NCBI GenBank assembly: GCA_006227785.1
Contig: SBFU01000218.1
Coordinates: 1-8,217, forward strand
Reading direction: 5' to 3'
Length of the DNA: 8,217 nt
From: Burkholderiales bacterium
GTDB taxonomy: Bacteria; Pseudomonadota; Gammaproteobacteria; Burkholderiales; Burkholderiaceae_C
Each line of letters opens with the position of its first letter. Positions within the stretch are counted from its first letter, which is position 1. Position numbers and translations under genes: made by a program. The notes under the pieces are model-generated. The model did not search any database. It was not told where the DNA came from and saw nothing but the letters and a program-made list of their open reading frames with translations. Positions 1 to 6,061 of the stretch are shown piece by piece.

Positions 1-633
1 TTCTTCATGTTCTCGACCATGCTGATCGCCGTGCCCACCGGGGTGAAGGTGTTCAACTGGGTGGCGACGATGTGGCGCGGCTCGATGACCTTCGAAACGC
101 CGATGCTGTTCGCCATCGCCTTCGTCTGCCTGTTCACCATCGGCGGCTTCTCCGGCCTGGTGCTGGCCATCGCGCCGGTCGACATCCAGCTGCACGACAC
201 CTACTACGTGGTGGCGCACTTCCACTACGTGCTGGTTTCCGGTGCATTGTTCTCGATCTTCGCCGGCATCTACTACTGGCTACCCAAGTGGACCGGCCAC
301 ATGTACAGCGAAACGCTGGGCAAGTGGCACTTCTGGCTGTCGGTCATCGGCATGAACATCGTGTTTTTCCCGATGCACTTCCTGGGCCTCGCCGGCATGC
401 CGCGCCGCATTCCGGACTACGCGCTGCAGTTCACCGAGTACAACCAGATCGCCACGGTCGGTGCCTTCATCTTCGGCTTCAGCCAGCTGATCTTCCTGGT
501 CGTGGTGCTGAAGGCGATCAAGGGCGGCGCCAAGGCGACCGACAAGGTCTGGGAAGGTGCGGAAGGCCTGGAGTGGACCGTGCCTTCGCCGGCGCCGTAC
601 CACACCTTTGAAACCGCGCCGGTGGTGAAGTGA
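1..633 (+). CDS. ctaD: Cytochrome c oxidase subunit I (aa3 type), C-terminal 210 residues; 5' end outside window
   Basis: This is the C-terminal part of the catalytic heme-copper subunit of the aa3-type oxidase, which reduces O2 to water in the inner membrane while pumping protons. The frame is open from base 1, so the gene starts upstream. The fragment carries PTGVKVFNW with the K-channel lysine (fragment residue 16). The LHDTYY motif has the His65/Asp66 pair of the Mg site. HFHYV follows, with His73 (heme a3) and His75 (heme a). Arg135-Arg136 in GMPRRIPDY match the heme-propionate arginines. About four membrane segments are visible (around residues 37-60, 70-95, 110-130 and 147-172), then a short polar tail ending in APVVK. 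Residue roles are assigned by homology to bovine and Paracoccus subunit I. The HFH spacing and Mg site separate it from the cbb3 subunit later in the window. The stop overlaps the next start by one base (TGATG). Confidence 0.97.
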   Translation, partial: FFMFSTMLIAVPTGVKVFNWVATMWRGSMTFETPMLFAIAFVCLFTIGGFSGLVLAIAPVDIQLHDTYYVVAHFHYVLVSGALFSIFAGIYYWLPKWTGHMYSETLGKWHFWLSVIGMNIVFFPMHFLGLAGMPRRIPDYALQFTEYNQIATVGAFIFGFSQLIFLVVVLKAIKGGAKATDKVWEGAEGLEWTVPSPAPYHTFETAPVVK

Positions 634-749
634 TGACGGGCGAGAACGGAATGGGCGAGAAGCGCACGGGCAAAATCCTGACCGCATTGATTCTGGGTGC
701 GATCGCGTTGAGCCTGTTCCTGTTCACGCTCTACAACGGGCTGGAATAG
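633..749 (+). CDS. Small single-span membrane protein, probable cytochrome oxidase small assembly protein (38 aa)
   Basis: This 38-residue frame starts at an ATG overlapping the ctaD stop by one base and ends just before ctaG (stop at 749, ctaG ATG at 751). That leaves no spare sequence between the two genes and suggests translational coupling. The protein has a short charged N-terminus ([14 protein letters not shown]) and one hydrophobic segment of about 18 residues (around 15-33), giving an expected N-in membrane peptide. Betaproteobacterial cox clusters commonly carry a protein of about 40 residues here, annotated as a cytochrome oxidase small assembly protein. The assignment rests on position, length and topology, not on a strong motif. 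A second in-frame ATG at 651 (Met7) would give 32 residues. The biochemical role is not known to me. Confidence 0.7.
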   Translation: MTGENGMGEKRTGKILTALILGAIALSLFLFTLYNGLE

Positions 750-750
750 C

Positions 751-1302
751 ATGATGCGAGGCAACGCCAAGACCCTGTCCAAGTTCGTCGTGGTGACGCT
801 TGGCATGTTCGGGTTCGGCTTTGCCCTGGTGCCGTTCTATTACAAGATCTGCGAGGTGACCGGCATCAATTCCGGCGGCGAGCAGAGCCTGGCGAAGAAT
901 ACCCAGGTCGACACCAGCCGGCTGGTGCGCCTGGAATTCGACGCGAACACCAACGGCGAATTGCCGTGGCAGTTCAAGCCGGAGTTTCCGAGCATCCAGG
1001 TCCATCCGGGACAGCTGGTCCAGGTGGAATACACGGTGACGAATACCAGCGATCACGCGATCGTGGGGCAGGCGGTGCCGAGCTATGGCCCGGCGCGTGC
1101 CGCCGCGTTCTTCAAGAAGATTGAATGCTTCTGCTTCACGCCGCAAACCCTTGCGGCAGGCGAAACCCGCCGCATGCCGGTGATGTTCGTGCTCGATCCC
1201 GGAATGGACCCGGAAGTGCATACCGTGACGCTGTCTTACACCTTCTTCGATACTGACGAAAAGGTGCAGACCGGCGCGACGAAAGAAGCGCCACATGGCT
1301 AA
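751..1302 (+). CDS. ctaG: Cytochrome c oxidase assembly protein CtaG/Cox11 (CuB copper chaperone)
   Basis: CtaG/Cox11 is a membrane-anchored periplasmic copper chaperone that delivers copper to the CuB site of subunit I. The 183-residue protein has one N-terminal membrane segment (about residues 11-30, ending ALVPFYYKIC), then an immunoglobulin-like periplasmic domain. Diagnostic features are Cys34 just after the membrane segment and the Cys-Phe-Cys-Phe motif at residues 126-129 in IECFCFTPQTL, followed by AAGE and MPVMFVLDP. Cys126 and Cys128 are the copper ligands by family knowledge. Length is normal for the family. The start is ATG 751; Met2 at 754 is an equally possible initiator, and upstream Shine-Dalgarno sequence is weak (GGCTGGA). 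It follows the small membrane gene with one spare base, and its last eight bases overlap the next gene, so it is translated within the ctaD-ctaE operon. Confidence 0.96.
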   Translation: MMRGNAKTLSKFVVVTLGMFGFGFALVPFYYKICEVTGINSGGEQSLAKNTQVDTSRLVRLEFDANTNGELPWQFKPEFPSIQVHPGQLVQVEYTVTNTSDHAIVGQAVPSYGPARAAAFFKKIECFCFTPQTLAAGETRRMPVMFVLDPGMDPEVHTVTLSYTFFDTDEKVQTGATKEAPHG

Positions 1303-1492
1303 GGGGGCTGGCCTGAAGGCGGCCCTGGCGGTTTTCTGGAGCTTTTTCGGCGTGCGCAAGCGCCGCGACTACGACGACGATGCGCAAAGCCTGACCCCGG
1401 CACAGGTCATCGTGGCGGGACTGGTTGGTGGTGCGGTGTTTGTGTTGACGATGCTGCTATTGGTGTATTTCGTGTTGCAGCTCATGAAATGA
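1295..1492 (+). CDS. DUF2970 family small membrane protein (65 aa)
   Basis: This 65-residue protein matches the DUF2970 pattern. An N-terminal half carries VFWSFFGVRKRRDYDDD, a linker reads LTPAQVIVAG, and one long hydrophobic segment (about residues 37-62) runs to the C-terminus (VLTMLLLVYFVLQLMK). The conserved part is the aromatic-rich SFFGVRK stretch next to the acidic cluster. The start at 1295 lies inside the last codons of ctaG (eight-base overlap), which implies coupled translation. A weak purine-rich site (AAAGAAG) lies a few bases upstream. Betaproteobacterial aa3 clusters commonly carry this family between ctaG and ctaE. Its function is unknown; an assembly or stability role for the oxidase is inference from location only. 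Confidence 0.85.
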   Translation: MAKGAGLKAALAVFWSFFGVRKRRDYDDDAQSLTPAQVIVAGLVGGAVFVLTMLLLVYFVLQLMK

Positions 1493-1523
1493 ACGATCTA
1501 CGAAACAAGAAAGAGGGGATGAG

Positions 1524-2414
1524 ATGAGCCTGGCGCAAACTGATAAATATTACCTGCCGCAGCCTTCGATCTGGCCGATCGTCGGCTCGATCGCGCTGCT
1601 GCTCATGGCAGTGGGGGGCACCATGATGATGAATCATGTCGATCATGGTGGATGGGTGCTGCTGGCCGGTACGGCCGTGCTGCTTTTCATGATGTTCGGC
1701 TGGTTCGGCGATGTGGTGCGCCACAGCGAAGCGGGCCATTTCAACAAGCAGGTCGATACTTCCTATCGCTGGTCGATGGGCTGGTTCATCTTTTCGGAGG
1801 TGATGTTCTTCGCCGCCTTCTTCGGCGCGCTGTTCTACACCCGGGTGCTGTCGGTGCCCTGGCTTGCCGACGCCGAGACGGGCACGCTGCTGTGGGAAGG
1901 CTTCCAGGCCACTTGGCCGACCGCCGGTCCCGGCCTGACCGAGGGTGTGAATGCGCTCGCCGGCGTGAGCCCGCATGCCTTCACCCCGATGGGCGCCTGG
2001 GGCATCCCGGCGATCAATACCCTGCTGCTGCTGACCTCGGGCGTGACCCTGACCTGGGCGCACTGGGGGCTGAAGAAGAACAATCGCGGCCAGCTGATCT
2101 GGGGCCTGGTTCTGACCGTCCTCCTTGGTGCGGTCTTCCTGGGCCTGCAGGTGTACGAATACATCCATGCCTACCAGGATCTCGGCCTCACGCTCGGCGC
2201 GGGGGTGTATGGCGCAACCTTCTTCATGCTCACGGGCTTCCACGGCTTCCACGTGCTGGTCGGTGCCACGATGCTGACGGTGATGCTGTTCCGCTCGATC
2301 GCGGGCCACTTCACCGCGGACCATCACTTCGCCTTCGAGGCGGCCTCGTGGTACTGGCACTTCGTCGACGTGGTGTGGGTGATCCTGTTCGTCGTGGTGT
2401 ACTGGCTAATTTAA
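1524..2414 (+). CDS. ctaE: Cytochrome c oxidase subunit III
   Basis: Subunit III is the third core membrane subunit of the aa3 oxidase. It has no redox centre but stabilises subunit I and the proton-uptake side. The 296-residue protein has about seven hydrophobic segments, the usual number. Family signatures include WSMGWFIFSEVMFFAAFF (Glu92 corresponds to the conserved membrane glutamate), LTGFHGFHVLVG at about 237-247, and the C-terminal WYWHFVDVVWVILF (276-289). The start is well supported: AAGAGGGG at 1511-1518 lies five bases before ATG 1524, and the only closer ATG (1519) runs into a stop at once. It is the last gene of the first plus-strand run. A 31-base gap separates it from the DUF2970 gene, and a strong terminator follows 36 bases after its stop. 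Histidine-rich loops (about 35-41 and 262-269) are typical of bacterial subunit III. Confidence 0.97.
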   Translation: MSLAQTDKYYLPQPSIWPIVGSIALLLMAVGGTMMMNHVDHGGWVLLAGTAVLLFMMFGWFGDVVRHSEAGHFNKQVDTSYRWSMGWFIFSEVMFFAAFFGALFYTRVLSVPWLADAETGTLLWEGFQATWPTAGPGLTEGVNALAGVSPHAFTPMGAWGIPAINTLLLLTSGVTLTWAHWGLKKNNRGQLIWGLVLTVLLGAVFLGLQVYEYIHAYQDLGLTLGAGVYGATFFMLTGFHGFHVLVGATMLTVMLFRSIAGHFTADHHFAFEAASWYWHFVDVVWVILFVVVYWLI

Positions 2415-2426
2415 GCCGCGAACACT

Positions 2427-2445
2427 GGGCGACCGTCGGTCGCCC
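2427..2445. repeat. Perfect 8-bp hairpin between ctaE and the terminator
   Basis: GGGCGACC (2427-2434) and GGTCGCCC (2438-2445) form a perfect eight-base inverted repeat around a three-base GTC loop. It has no T-tract, so alone it is not a canonical intrinsic terminator. It lies 12 bases after the ctaE stop and five bases before the stronger terminator stem. It could protect the 3' end of the ctaD-ctaE transcript or be a short repeat-type palindrome; copies elsewhere in the genome cannot be assessed here. Confidence 0.6.
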
Positions 2446-2450
2446 GGCCA

Positions 2451-2483
2451 AACAAAAAGCCGCGTCTTGCGCGGCTTTTTGTT
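2451..2483. terminator. Bidirectional intrinsic terminator between convergent ctaE and DUF2909 genes
   Basis: Bases 2451-2464 and 2470-2483 form a perfect 14-base-pair stem around a five-base TCTTG loop. The core is AAAAAGCCGCG paired with CGCGGCTTTTT, so each strand shows a GC-rich stem followed by five T residues and then GTT. This serves as a terminator for ctaE on the plus strand and for the convergent gene ending at 2500 on the minus strand. The gap between the two stops is 85 bases and contains this element plus the shorter hairpin at 2427-2445. Confidence 0.93.
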
Positions 2484-2499
2484 GTGCAGAACAGGGTGG

Positions 2500-2700
2500 T
2501 CAGCGCAGTCCGTTGGCAGGAATGAATCCGAAGTAATATCCGCCCATGAGGATGAGGAACAGGGTGATCGACAGCGCGACCCGCACGGTCAGCATCTTGA
2601 CGGTGCGTTCGGTCGTGCCCTTGTCTTTGATGAGGTAGTAGAGCGCGCTGCCGAGGCTGAACAGGATGAAGAAGATGAAGATCAGGGCGAGGATGCGCAT
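2500..2700 (-). CDS. DUF2909 family 'twin transmembrane' protein (66 aa)
   Basis: Read on the minus strand from ATG at 2700 to TGA at 2502-2500, this encodes 66 residues with two hydrophobic segments (about 2-24 and 40-58). They are separated by a charged turn, YYLIKDKGTTERTVKMLTVR, after which the family motif MLTVRVALS leads into the second span. This matches the DUF2909 'twin transmembrane protein' found on the opposite strand between ctaE and surf1 in many betaproteobacteria. The minus frame stays open far upstream through surf1, but the extension is arginine/histidine-rich shadow sequence. ATG 2700 is preceded by GCGGGA eight bases upstream, which fits a real start. Function is unknown; a role in oxidase assembly is inferred only from conserved location. 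It is transcribed divergently from surf1. Confidence 0.87.
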   Translation of the reverse strand: MRILALIFIFFILFSLGSALYYLIKDKGTTERTVKMLTVRVALSITLFLILMGGYYFGFIPANGLR

Positions 2701-2748
2701 GGCCGGGTTCCCGCGAAAAAACGCCAGTCTAGCGGGATTGCCCGGCGC
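2701..2748. promoter_or_regulatory. Divergent gap with near-palindromic translation-initiation regions
   Basis: These 48 bases separate the divergent DUF2909 and surf1 starts. Read toward each gene the two ends are alike: GCGGGA, one base (A), CCCGGC, one base (C), ATG on the minus strand; and GCGGGA, three bases (TTG), CCCGGC, two bases (GC), ATG on the plus strand. GCGGGA is the likely ribosome site of each gene, and in each arm CGGG can pair with the nearby CCCG, which could cover that site. No convincing -35/-10 pair is visible on either strand, so the promoters may lie inside the neighbouring gene or be atypical. The symmetry is seen directly; any operator or translational role is inference. 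Confidence 0.45.
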
Positions 2749-3498
2749 ATGCACTTGCTGAGGCTGCGCTTCGGCGCATGGCGTTTCGAGCCCACGCTGT
2801 GGCCGACGCTGGCGGCGGCGTTCTTCCTCGTGCTGACCATCTCGCTCGGCAACTGGCAAAGCGACCGTGCCGACACCAAGCGCGCTCTGCAGGCGCGCTA
2901 CGACACGGCGATGCGCGAACCGGCCATCCACGTCGGCCGGGCCTTGCTCGACCGCGACAGCGTGCTCTACCGGCGCGTGGAAGCGGAAGGGCGGTTCGAC
3001 GACGCGCACACCATCCTGCTCGACAACCGGGTACTCGATGGCGTGGCGGGCTACCACGTGCTGACACCATTCAGGATCGAGGGCGCCGCACAGGCGCTGC
3101 TGGTGAATCGCGGCTGGGTGGCGGTCGGTCCGTCGCGGGCGCAGGTGCCGCATCCGCCGGTTCCGGCCGGCACGATCCGTTTGGAAGGGCTCGCGATCGA
3201 CCCGCACTCGCGCTATGTCGAACTGGGCGACGCGGCGCCGCAGGGGCGTGTCTGGCAGAACCTCGACGTCGAGCGCTACGCCCGCCTGACGGGGCTTGCG
3301 CTTCAGCCGGTGCTGGTGCTGCAGACCAGCGCCGGAGACGATGGCCTGCAGCGCCGCTGGCCGCGGCCGGACACCGGTGTCGACACCCATGTCAGCTACG
3401 CGCTGCAGTGGTACAGTCTTGCCACGACGCTGGTCGTGTTGTGGTTGATAATGAACACAAAACGTCGCCGCCCGGGCGACACAACAACAACCCTTTGA
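2749..3498 (+). CDS. surf1: SURF1 family cytochrome oxidase assembly protein
   Basis: SURF1 proteins are inner-membrane factors that help place heme A in subunit I of aa3 oxidase. The 249-residue protein has the typical two-span hairpin layout. An N-terminal membrane segment (about 15-34) runs into the family motif LGNWQSDRADTKRAL (33-47). A large periplasmic domain follows with LLVNRGWVAVG (117-127). A C-terminal span (about 217-236) begins with VSYALQWYSLA, the conserved Tyr/Trp region. The positive tail TKRRRPGD is expected on the cytoplasmic side. ATG 2749 was chosen because the membrane segment follows at normal distance and GCGGGA lies 11 bases upstream. The longer in-frame extension back to 2467 would run through the terminator and the opposite-strand gene. 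It begins the second plus-strand run, with ten bases between its stop and the next gene. Confidence 0.95.
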   Translation: MHLLRLRFGAWRFEPTLWPTLAAAFFLVLTISLGNWQSDRADTKRALQARYDTAMREPAIHVGRALLDRDSVLYRRVEAEGRFDDAHTILLDNRVLDGVAGYHVLTPFRIEGAAQALLVNRGWVAVGPSRAQVPHPPVPAGTIRLEGLAIDPHSRYVELGDAAPQGRVWQNLDVERYARLTGLALQPVLVLQTSAGDDGLQRRWPRPDTGVDTHVSYALQWYSLATTLVVLWLIMNTKRRRPGDTTTTL

Positions 3499-3508
3499 GT
3501 CCCGCTTT

Positions 3509-4072
3509 ATGCAGTTGAGTTCGCGCAGCAAATTCCTCTTGTTGATCGGTGTCTTCGTGCTGCCGGTTGCCGCCGCCTACCTGTCGTATTTCGGCTGGCG
3601 GCCCTCCGGTCACACCAACTACGGTGAGCTGATCACGGTGACGCCGCTGCAGCACACGGCCGGTGCGGCGCACGACGGCACGGCATTCGACCTCAAGGCA
3701 TTGCAGGGCAAATGGATCATGGTCCACGTCGGTCCGGCTGCGTGCGACGCCACGTGCACGCAGCAGCTCTATCTGATGCGCCAGCTGCGCATCGCGCAGG
3801 GCAAGGAGCAATCACGCATCGAGCGGCTGTGGGTGCTGACCGACGCTGCCGCAGTCGACGGGGCTCTGCTCGGCGAACACCCGGGTTTGCATGTGTGGCG
3901 CCCGGTGGACGCGGCTTTCGTGGAACAGTTTCCGGCCGCACGTGACCGTGCCGCACACATTTTCGTGGTCGATCCGCTGGGGAACCTCATGCTGCGCTTT
4001 CCGGAGCAGCCCGATCCCAAGGGCATCATGAAAGACCTCAAACTCCTGCTCAAAGCTTCGCAGATCGGATAA
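3509..4072 (+). CDS. Sco-like membrane-anchored thioredoxin-fold protein of the cox cluster
   Basis: This 187-residue protein has an N-terminal membrane anchor (about 9-29) and a periplasmic domain that looks like a divergent Sco/thioredoxin fold. GKWIMVHVGPAACDATC places a CxxxC pair at Cys79 and Cys83. A later strand, AHIFVVDPLGNLMLRF, and the ending DPKGIMKDLKLLLK match the C-terminal end of Sco proteins. Aligned without gaps to the true Sco in this window (DHSAGTYVYDAQG), the metal-binding histidine position is Arg147 here; the nearest histidine, His150, is three residues later. It may therefore be a thiol-disulfide protein rather than a copper carrier, or use another ligand. Betaproteobacterial cox clusters often have this gene between surf1 and ctaA, under vague names. 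The Shine-Dalgarno is weak, so translation is probably coupled to surf1. It ends two bases before ctaA. Confidence 0.88.
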   Translation: MQLSSRSKFLLLIGVFVLPVAAAYLSYFGWRPSGHTNYGELITVTPLQHTAGAAHDGTAFDLKALQGKWIMVHVGPAACDATCTQQLYLMRQLRIAQGKEQSRIERLWVLTDAAAVDGALLGEHPGLHVWRPVDAAFVEQFPAARDRAAHIFVVDPLGNLMLRFPEQPDPKGIMKDLKLLLKASQIG

Positions 4073-4074
4073 GC

Positions 4075-5061
4075 ATGAAAGCCTATCGCACCCTGATCCT
4101 GGCCGCTCTCATCCTCACTTTCGGCGTAGTCAGCCTCGGCGCCTACGTGCGGTTGTCGGATGCGGGCCTGGGCTGTCCCGACTGGCCGGGTTGCTACGGC
4201 AAGATCACGCCGAAGCACGCCGCGGAGCACATCGAGGCCGAGCTGGCAGTCAGCCCGGATGGGCCGGTATCGCACGCCAAGGCCTGGAAGGAGATGGTGC
4301 ACCGCTACTTCGCCGGCACGCTGGGTCTCATGATTTTGGCGATCGCCGCACTCGGGTGGAAGCTCCGTCGCGAAGCGGCGGGCAGCCCGTGGCTGCCGAC
4401 TATCCTGCTCGGACTGCTCGTGTTTCAGGCGCTTCTGGGGATGTGGACGGTGACCCTGCTGCTGAAGCCCTACGTCGTGACGGCGCATCTGCTCGGCGGC
4501 ATGGCGACACTGTCGCTGCTCCTGTGGCTGTGGCTGCGCGAGCGCAAGCATTCCAGCCAGGCCTACTACGCACGGGTCGAGCACCTGCGCAGGCCCGCTA
4601 CCCTCGCGTTGCTGCTGGTGGGCGCGCAGATCGCACTGGGCGGTTGGGTGAGCACCAACTATGCTGCGCTCGCCTGCACCGATTTCCCGCTGTGCCAGGG
4701 GCAGTGGATACCGGCGGACATGGATTTCGAGCATGCCTTCACCCTGCACCGGGAATTGGGTGAGACCGCCACCGGTGAACTGCTGACCATGGCGTCACTG
4801 ACCGCGATCCACTGGGTGCACCGTGTCATGGCGCTGATCGTGTTCCTGTATGTCGGCTGGCTGGCGATCCGCCTGCTGCGCACGCCGGGCTATGTCTGCT
4901 TCGGCATGGCGGTCGGCGGCCTGCTGGGGGTGCAGGTCACGCTCGGCATCAGCAATGTGCTGTTCAGCCTGCCGCTGGGGCTGGCTGTTGCGCACAATGC
5001 TGGCGCGGCCTTCCTGCTCGCCAGCGTGGTGTGGCTCAACCATCGAGTGCGGAGACCCTGA
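4075..5061 (+). CDS. ctaA: Heme A synthase (CtaA/Cox15)
   Basis: CtaA/Cox15 oxidises the C8 methyl group of heme O to the formyl group of heme A in the inner membrane. The 328-residue protein has eight expected membrane spans in two similar halves. The first half has [19 protein letters not shown] with cysteines 34 and 40, then His76 in EMVHRYFAG and His138 in TAHLLGG. The second half has [15 protein letters not shown] with cysteines 201 and 207, His249 in IHWVHRVMA and His307 in [10 protein letters not shown]. The four histidines are the heme ligands and the cysteine pairs the extracytoplasmic disulfides by comparison with Bacillus CtaA and other Cox15 members. All expected residues are present. 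It starts two bases after the previous stop with little Shine-Dalgarno sequence, which suggests coupled translation, and leads directly into ctaB, the preceding step of the pathway. Confidence 0.97.
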   Translation: MKAYRTLILAALILTFGVVSLGAYVRLSDAGLGCPDWPGCYGKITPKHAAEHIEAELAVSPDGPVSHAKAWKEMVHRYFAGTLGLMILAIAALGWKLRREAAGSPWLPTILLGLLVFQALLGMWTVTLLLKPYVVTAHLLGGMATLSLLLWLWLRERKHSSQAYYARVEHLRRPATLALLLVGAQIALGGWVSTNYAALACTDFPLCQGQWIPADMDFEHAFTLHRELGETATGELLTMASLTAIHWVHRVMALIVFLYVGWLAIRLLRTPGYVCFGMAVGGLLGVQVTLGISNVLFSLPLGLAVAHNAGAAFLLASVVWLNHRVRRP

Positions 5062-5063
5062 GC

Positions 5064-5960
5064 ATGCAAAGCGTGATGATCGAGGGGGCGGCCTGCCGTT
5101 GCCAGCAATTCCTGGCGCTGTGCAAGCTGCGCGTCGTCAGCCTGATCGTGTTCACCGCGGTGATCGGCATGTTCCTCGCGGTGCCGGGCTGGCCGGCGTG
5201 GAACGTGCTGTGGGCCGGCACCCTGGGCATTGCGCTGGTGGCGGGGGCGGCGGCCGCATTCAACTGCCTCATCGAACAGAAGATCGACGCCGTGATGGCC
5301 CGCACGCGTGCGCGCCCGCTGCCGCGCGGCGAACTCACCAGTACGCAGACCCTGGTGTTTTCTGGGGTGGTCGGCGGCATAGGTCTCTATCTGCTGCACG
5401 CCTTCGTCAATCCCTTGACCATGTGGCTGACGCTTGCCACCTTCGTCGGCTATGCGATCATCTACACGGCGTTGCTGAAGCCGGCGACGCCGCAGAACAT
5501 CGTCATCGGCGGTGCGTCCGGCGCGATGCCGCCAGTTCTGGGCTGGGCCGCCGCCACCGGGGAAATCCATCACGATGCGCTGCTGCTTTTCCTCATCATC
5601 TTCGCGTGGACGCCGCCGCATTTCTGGGCGCTGGCGCTTTACCGCAAGGACGAATACGCCAAGGCCGGGCTGCCGATGCTGCCGGTGACCCACGGCGAGG
5701 CCTATACGCGCCTGCACGTGCTGCTCTATACGCTGCTGTTGTTCGCCGTGACCATGCTGCCGATCGGCACCGGCATGGGCGGCTGGATCTATCTGGTCGG
5801 CGCGACCTTGCTGGGCGGCCGGTTCATCCATTACGGCTGGCGGCTTTATCGTGCCTACAGCGACGCGCTGGCGAAGGAAACCTTCCGCTTCTCGATCTGG
5901 TATCTGAGCCTGCTGTTTGCGGTGATGCTGGTAGACCACTACTACCGGATACCGGTCTGA
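5064..5960 (+). CDS. ctaB: Heme O synthase / protoheme IX farnesyltransferase (CtaB/Cox10)
   Basis: CtaB transfers a farnesyl group from farnesyl diphosphate to heme B, making heme O, the substrate of CtaA. With the start at ATG 5064 the protein has 298 residues and about nine membrane spans, normal for the UbiA-type prenyltransferase family. The first diphosphate/Mg-binding motif is [20 protein letters not shown], with Asn67, Glu71 and Asp75, then Arg-Thr-x-x-Arg-Pro. The CtaB-specific motif [18 protein letters not shown] lies at 181-198. [20 protein letters not shown] lies at 139-157. ATG 5064 is preferred because GGAGA at 5051-5055 is eight bases upstream and it falls two bases after the ctaA stop. 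The longer start at 5031 would overlap ctaA by 31 bases. It is the last gene of the surf1-ctaB run. Confidence 0.96.
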   Translation: MQSVMIEGAACRCQQFLALCKLRVVSLIVFTAVIGMFLAVPGWPAWNVLWAGTLGIALVAGAAAAFNCLIEQKIDAVMARTRARPLPRGELTSTQTLVFSGVVGGIGLYLLHAFVNPLTMWLTLATFVGYAIIYTALLKPATPQNIVIGGASGAMPPVLGWAAATGEIHHDALLLFLIIFAWTPPHFWALALYRKDEYAKAGLPMLPVTHGEAYTRLHVLLYTLLLFAVTMLPIGTGMGGWIYLVGATLLGGRFIHYGWRLYRAYSDALAKETFRFSIWYLSLLFAVMLVDHYYRIPV

Positions 5961-6061
5961 TGTTTCTAGTTGGCTGATTCCAATAAGGAAATGGCCGGCT
6001 AACTGGATATTCGGACTAGATTGTTTTATATTACGCCCCATAATTCGCCCTGGGGCACGCC
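5961..6061 (+). promoter_or_regulatory. Putative promoter and operator region of the rrf2-sco operon
   Basis: This 101-base gap is AT-richer than its surroundings and separates ctaB from the regulator. One sigma-70-like candidate is TGGATA (6004-6009), a 17-base spacer and TATATT (6027-6032), matching four and five of six consensus bases. A second -10-like hexamer, CATAAT (6039-6044), has no good -35. A six-base inverted repeat GCCCCA (6035-6040) and TGGGGC (6051-6056), ten bases apart, ends five bases before the start codon, where an autoregulatory site could lie. A weak imperfect hairpin near 5970-5995 (GGCTGATTCC, AATAA loop, GGAAATGGCC) lacks a T-tract, so no clear ctaB terminator is seen. 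All assignments are by eye. Confidence 0.45.

Noticed and set aside
1482..2360. Long minus-strand open frame (292 codons) opposite ctaE
   Set aside because: It is rich in Arg, His, Glu and Gln, has no membrane or domain pattern, and mirrors the codon structure of the clear subunit III gene; a GC-rich antisense shadow.
2467..2748. Upstream in-frame extension of surf1 to ATG 2467
   Set aside because: It would run through the terminator stem and antisense to the DUF2909 gene, and adds charged low-complexity sequence not found in SURF1 proteins.
3464..3480. GTCGCC / GGCGAC hairpin at the end of surf1
   Set aside because: It lies inside the coding sequence, has no T-tract, and the next gene starts ten bases after the stop; likely chance in GC-rich sequence.
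2701..3531. Minus-strand upstream extension of the DUF2909 frame opposite surf1
   Set aside because: Only the last 66 residues (from ATG 2700) look like a protein family; the rest is Arg/His-rich shadow of surf1.
5031..5063. Upstream ATG for ctaB at 5031
   Set aside because: It would overlap ctaA by 31 bases; ATG 5064 has GGAGA at proper spacing and follows the ctaA stop directly.
4850..5977. Plus-strand open frame (375 codons) in another frame over ctaA/ctaB
   Set aside because: Ala/Arg/Gly/Cys-rich translation with no family motif; ctaA and ctaB in the other frames show all expected catalytic motifs.
4890..6041. Minus-strand open frame (383 codons) opposite ctaB
   Set aside because: Composition is typical of antisense GC-rich shadows (His, Arg, Gln), and it covers two well supported genes.
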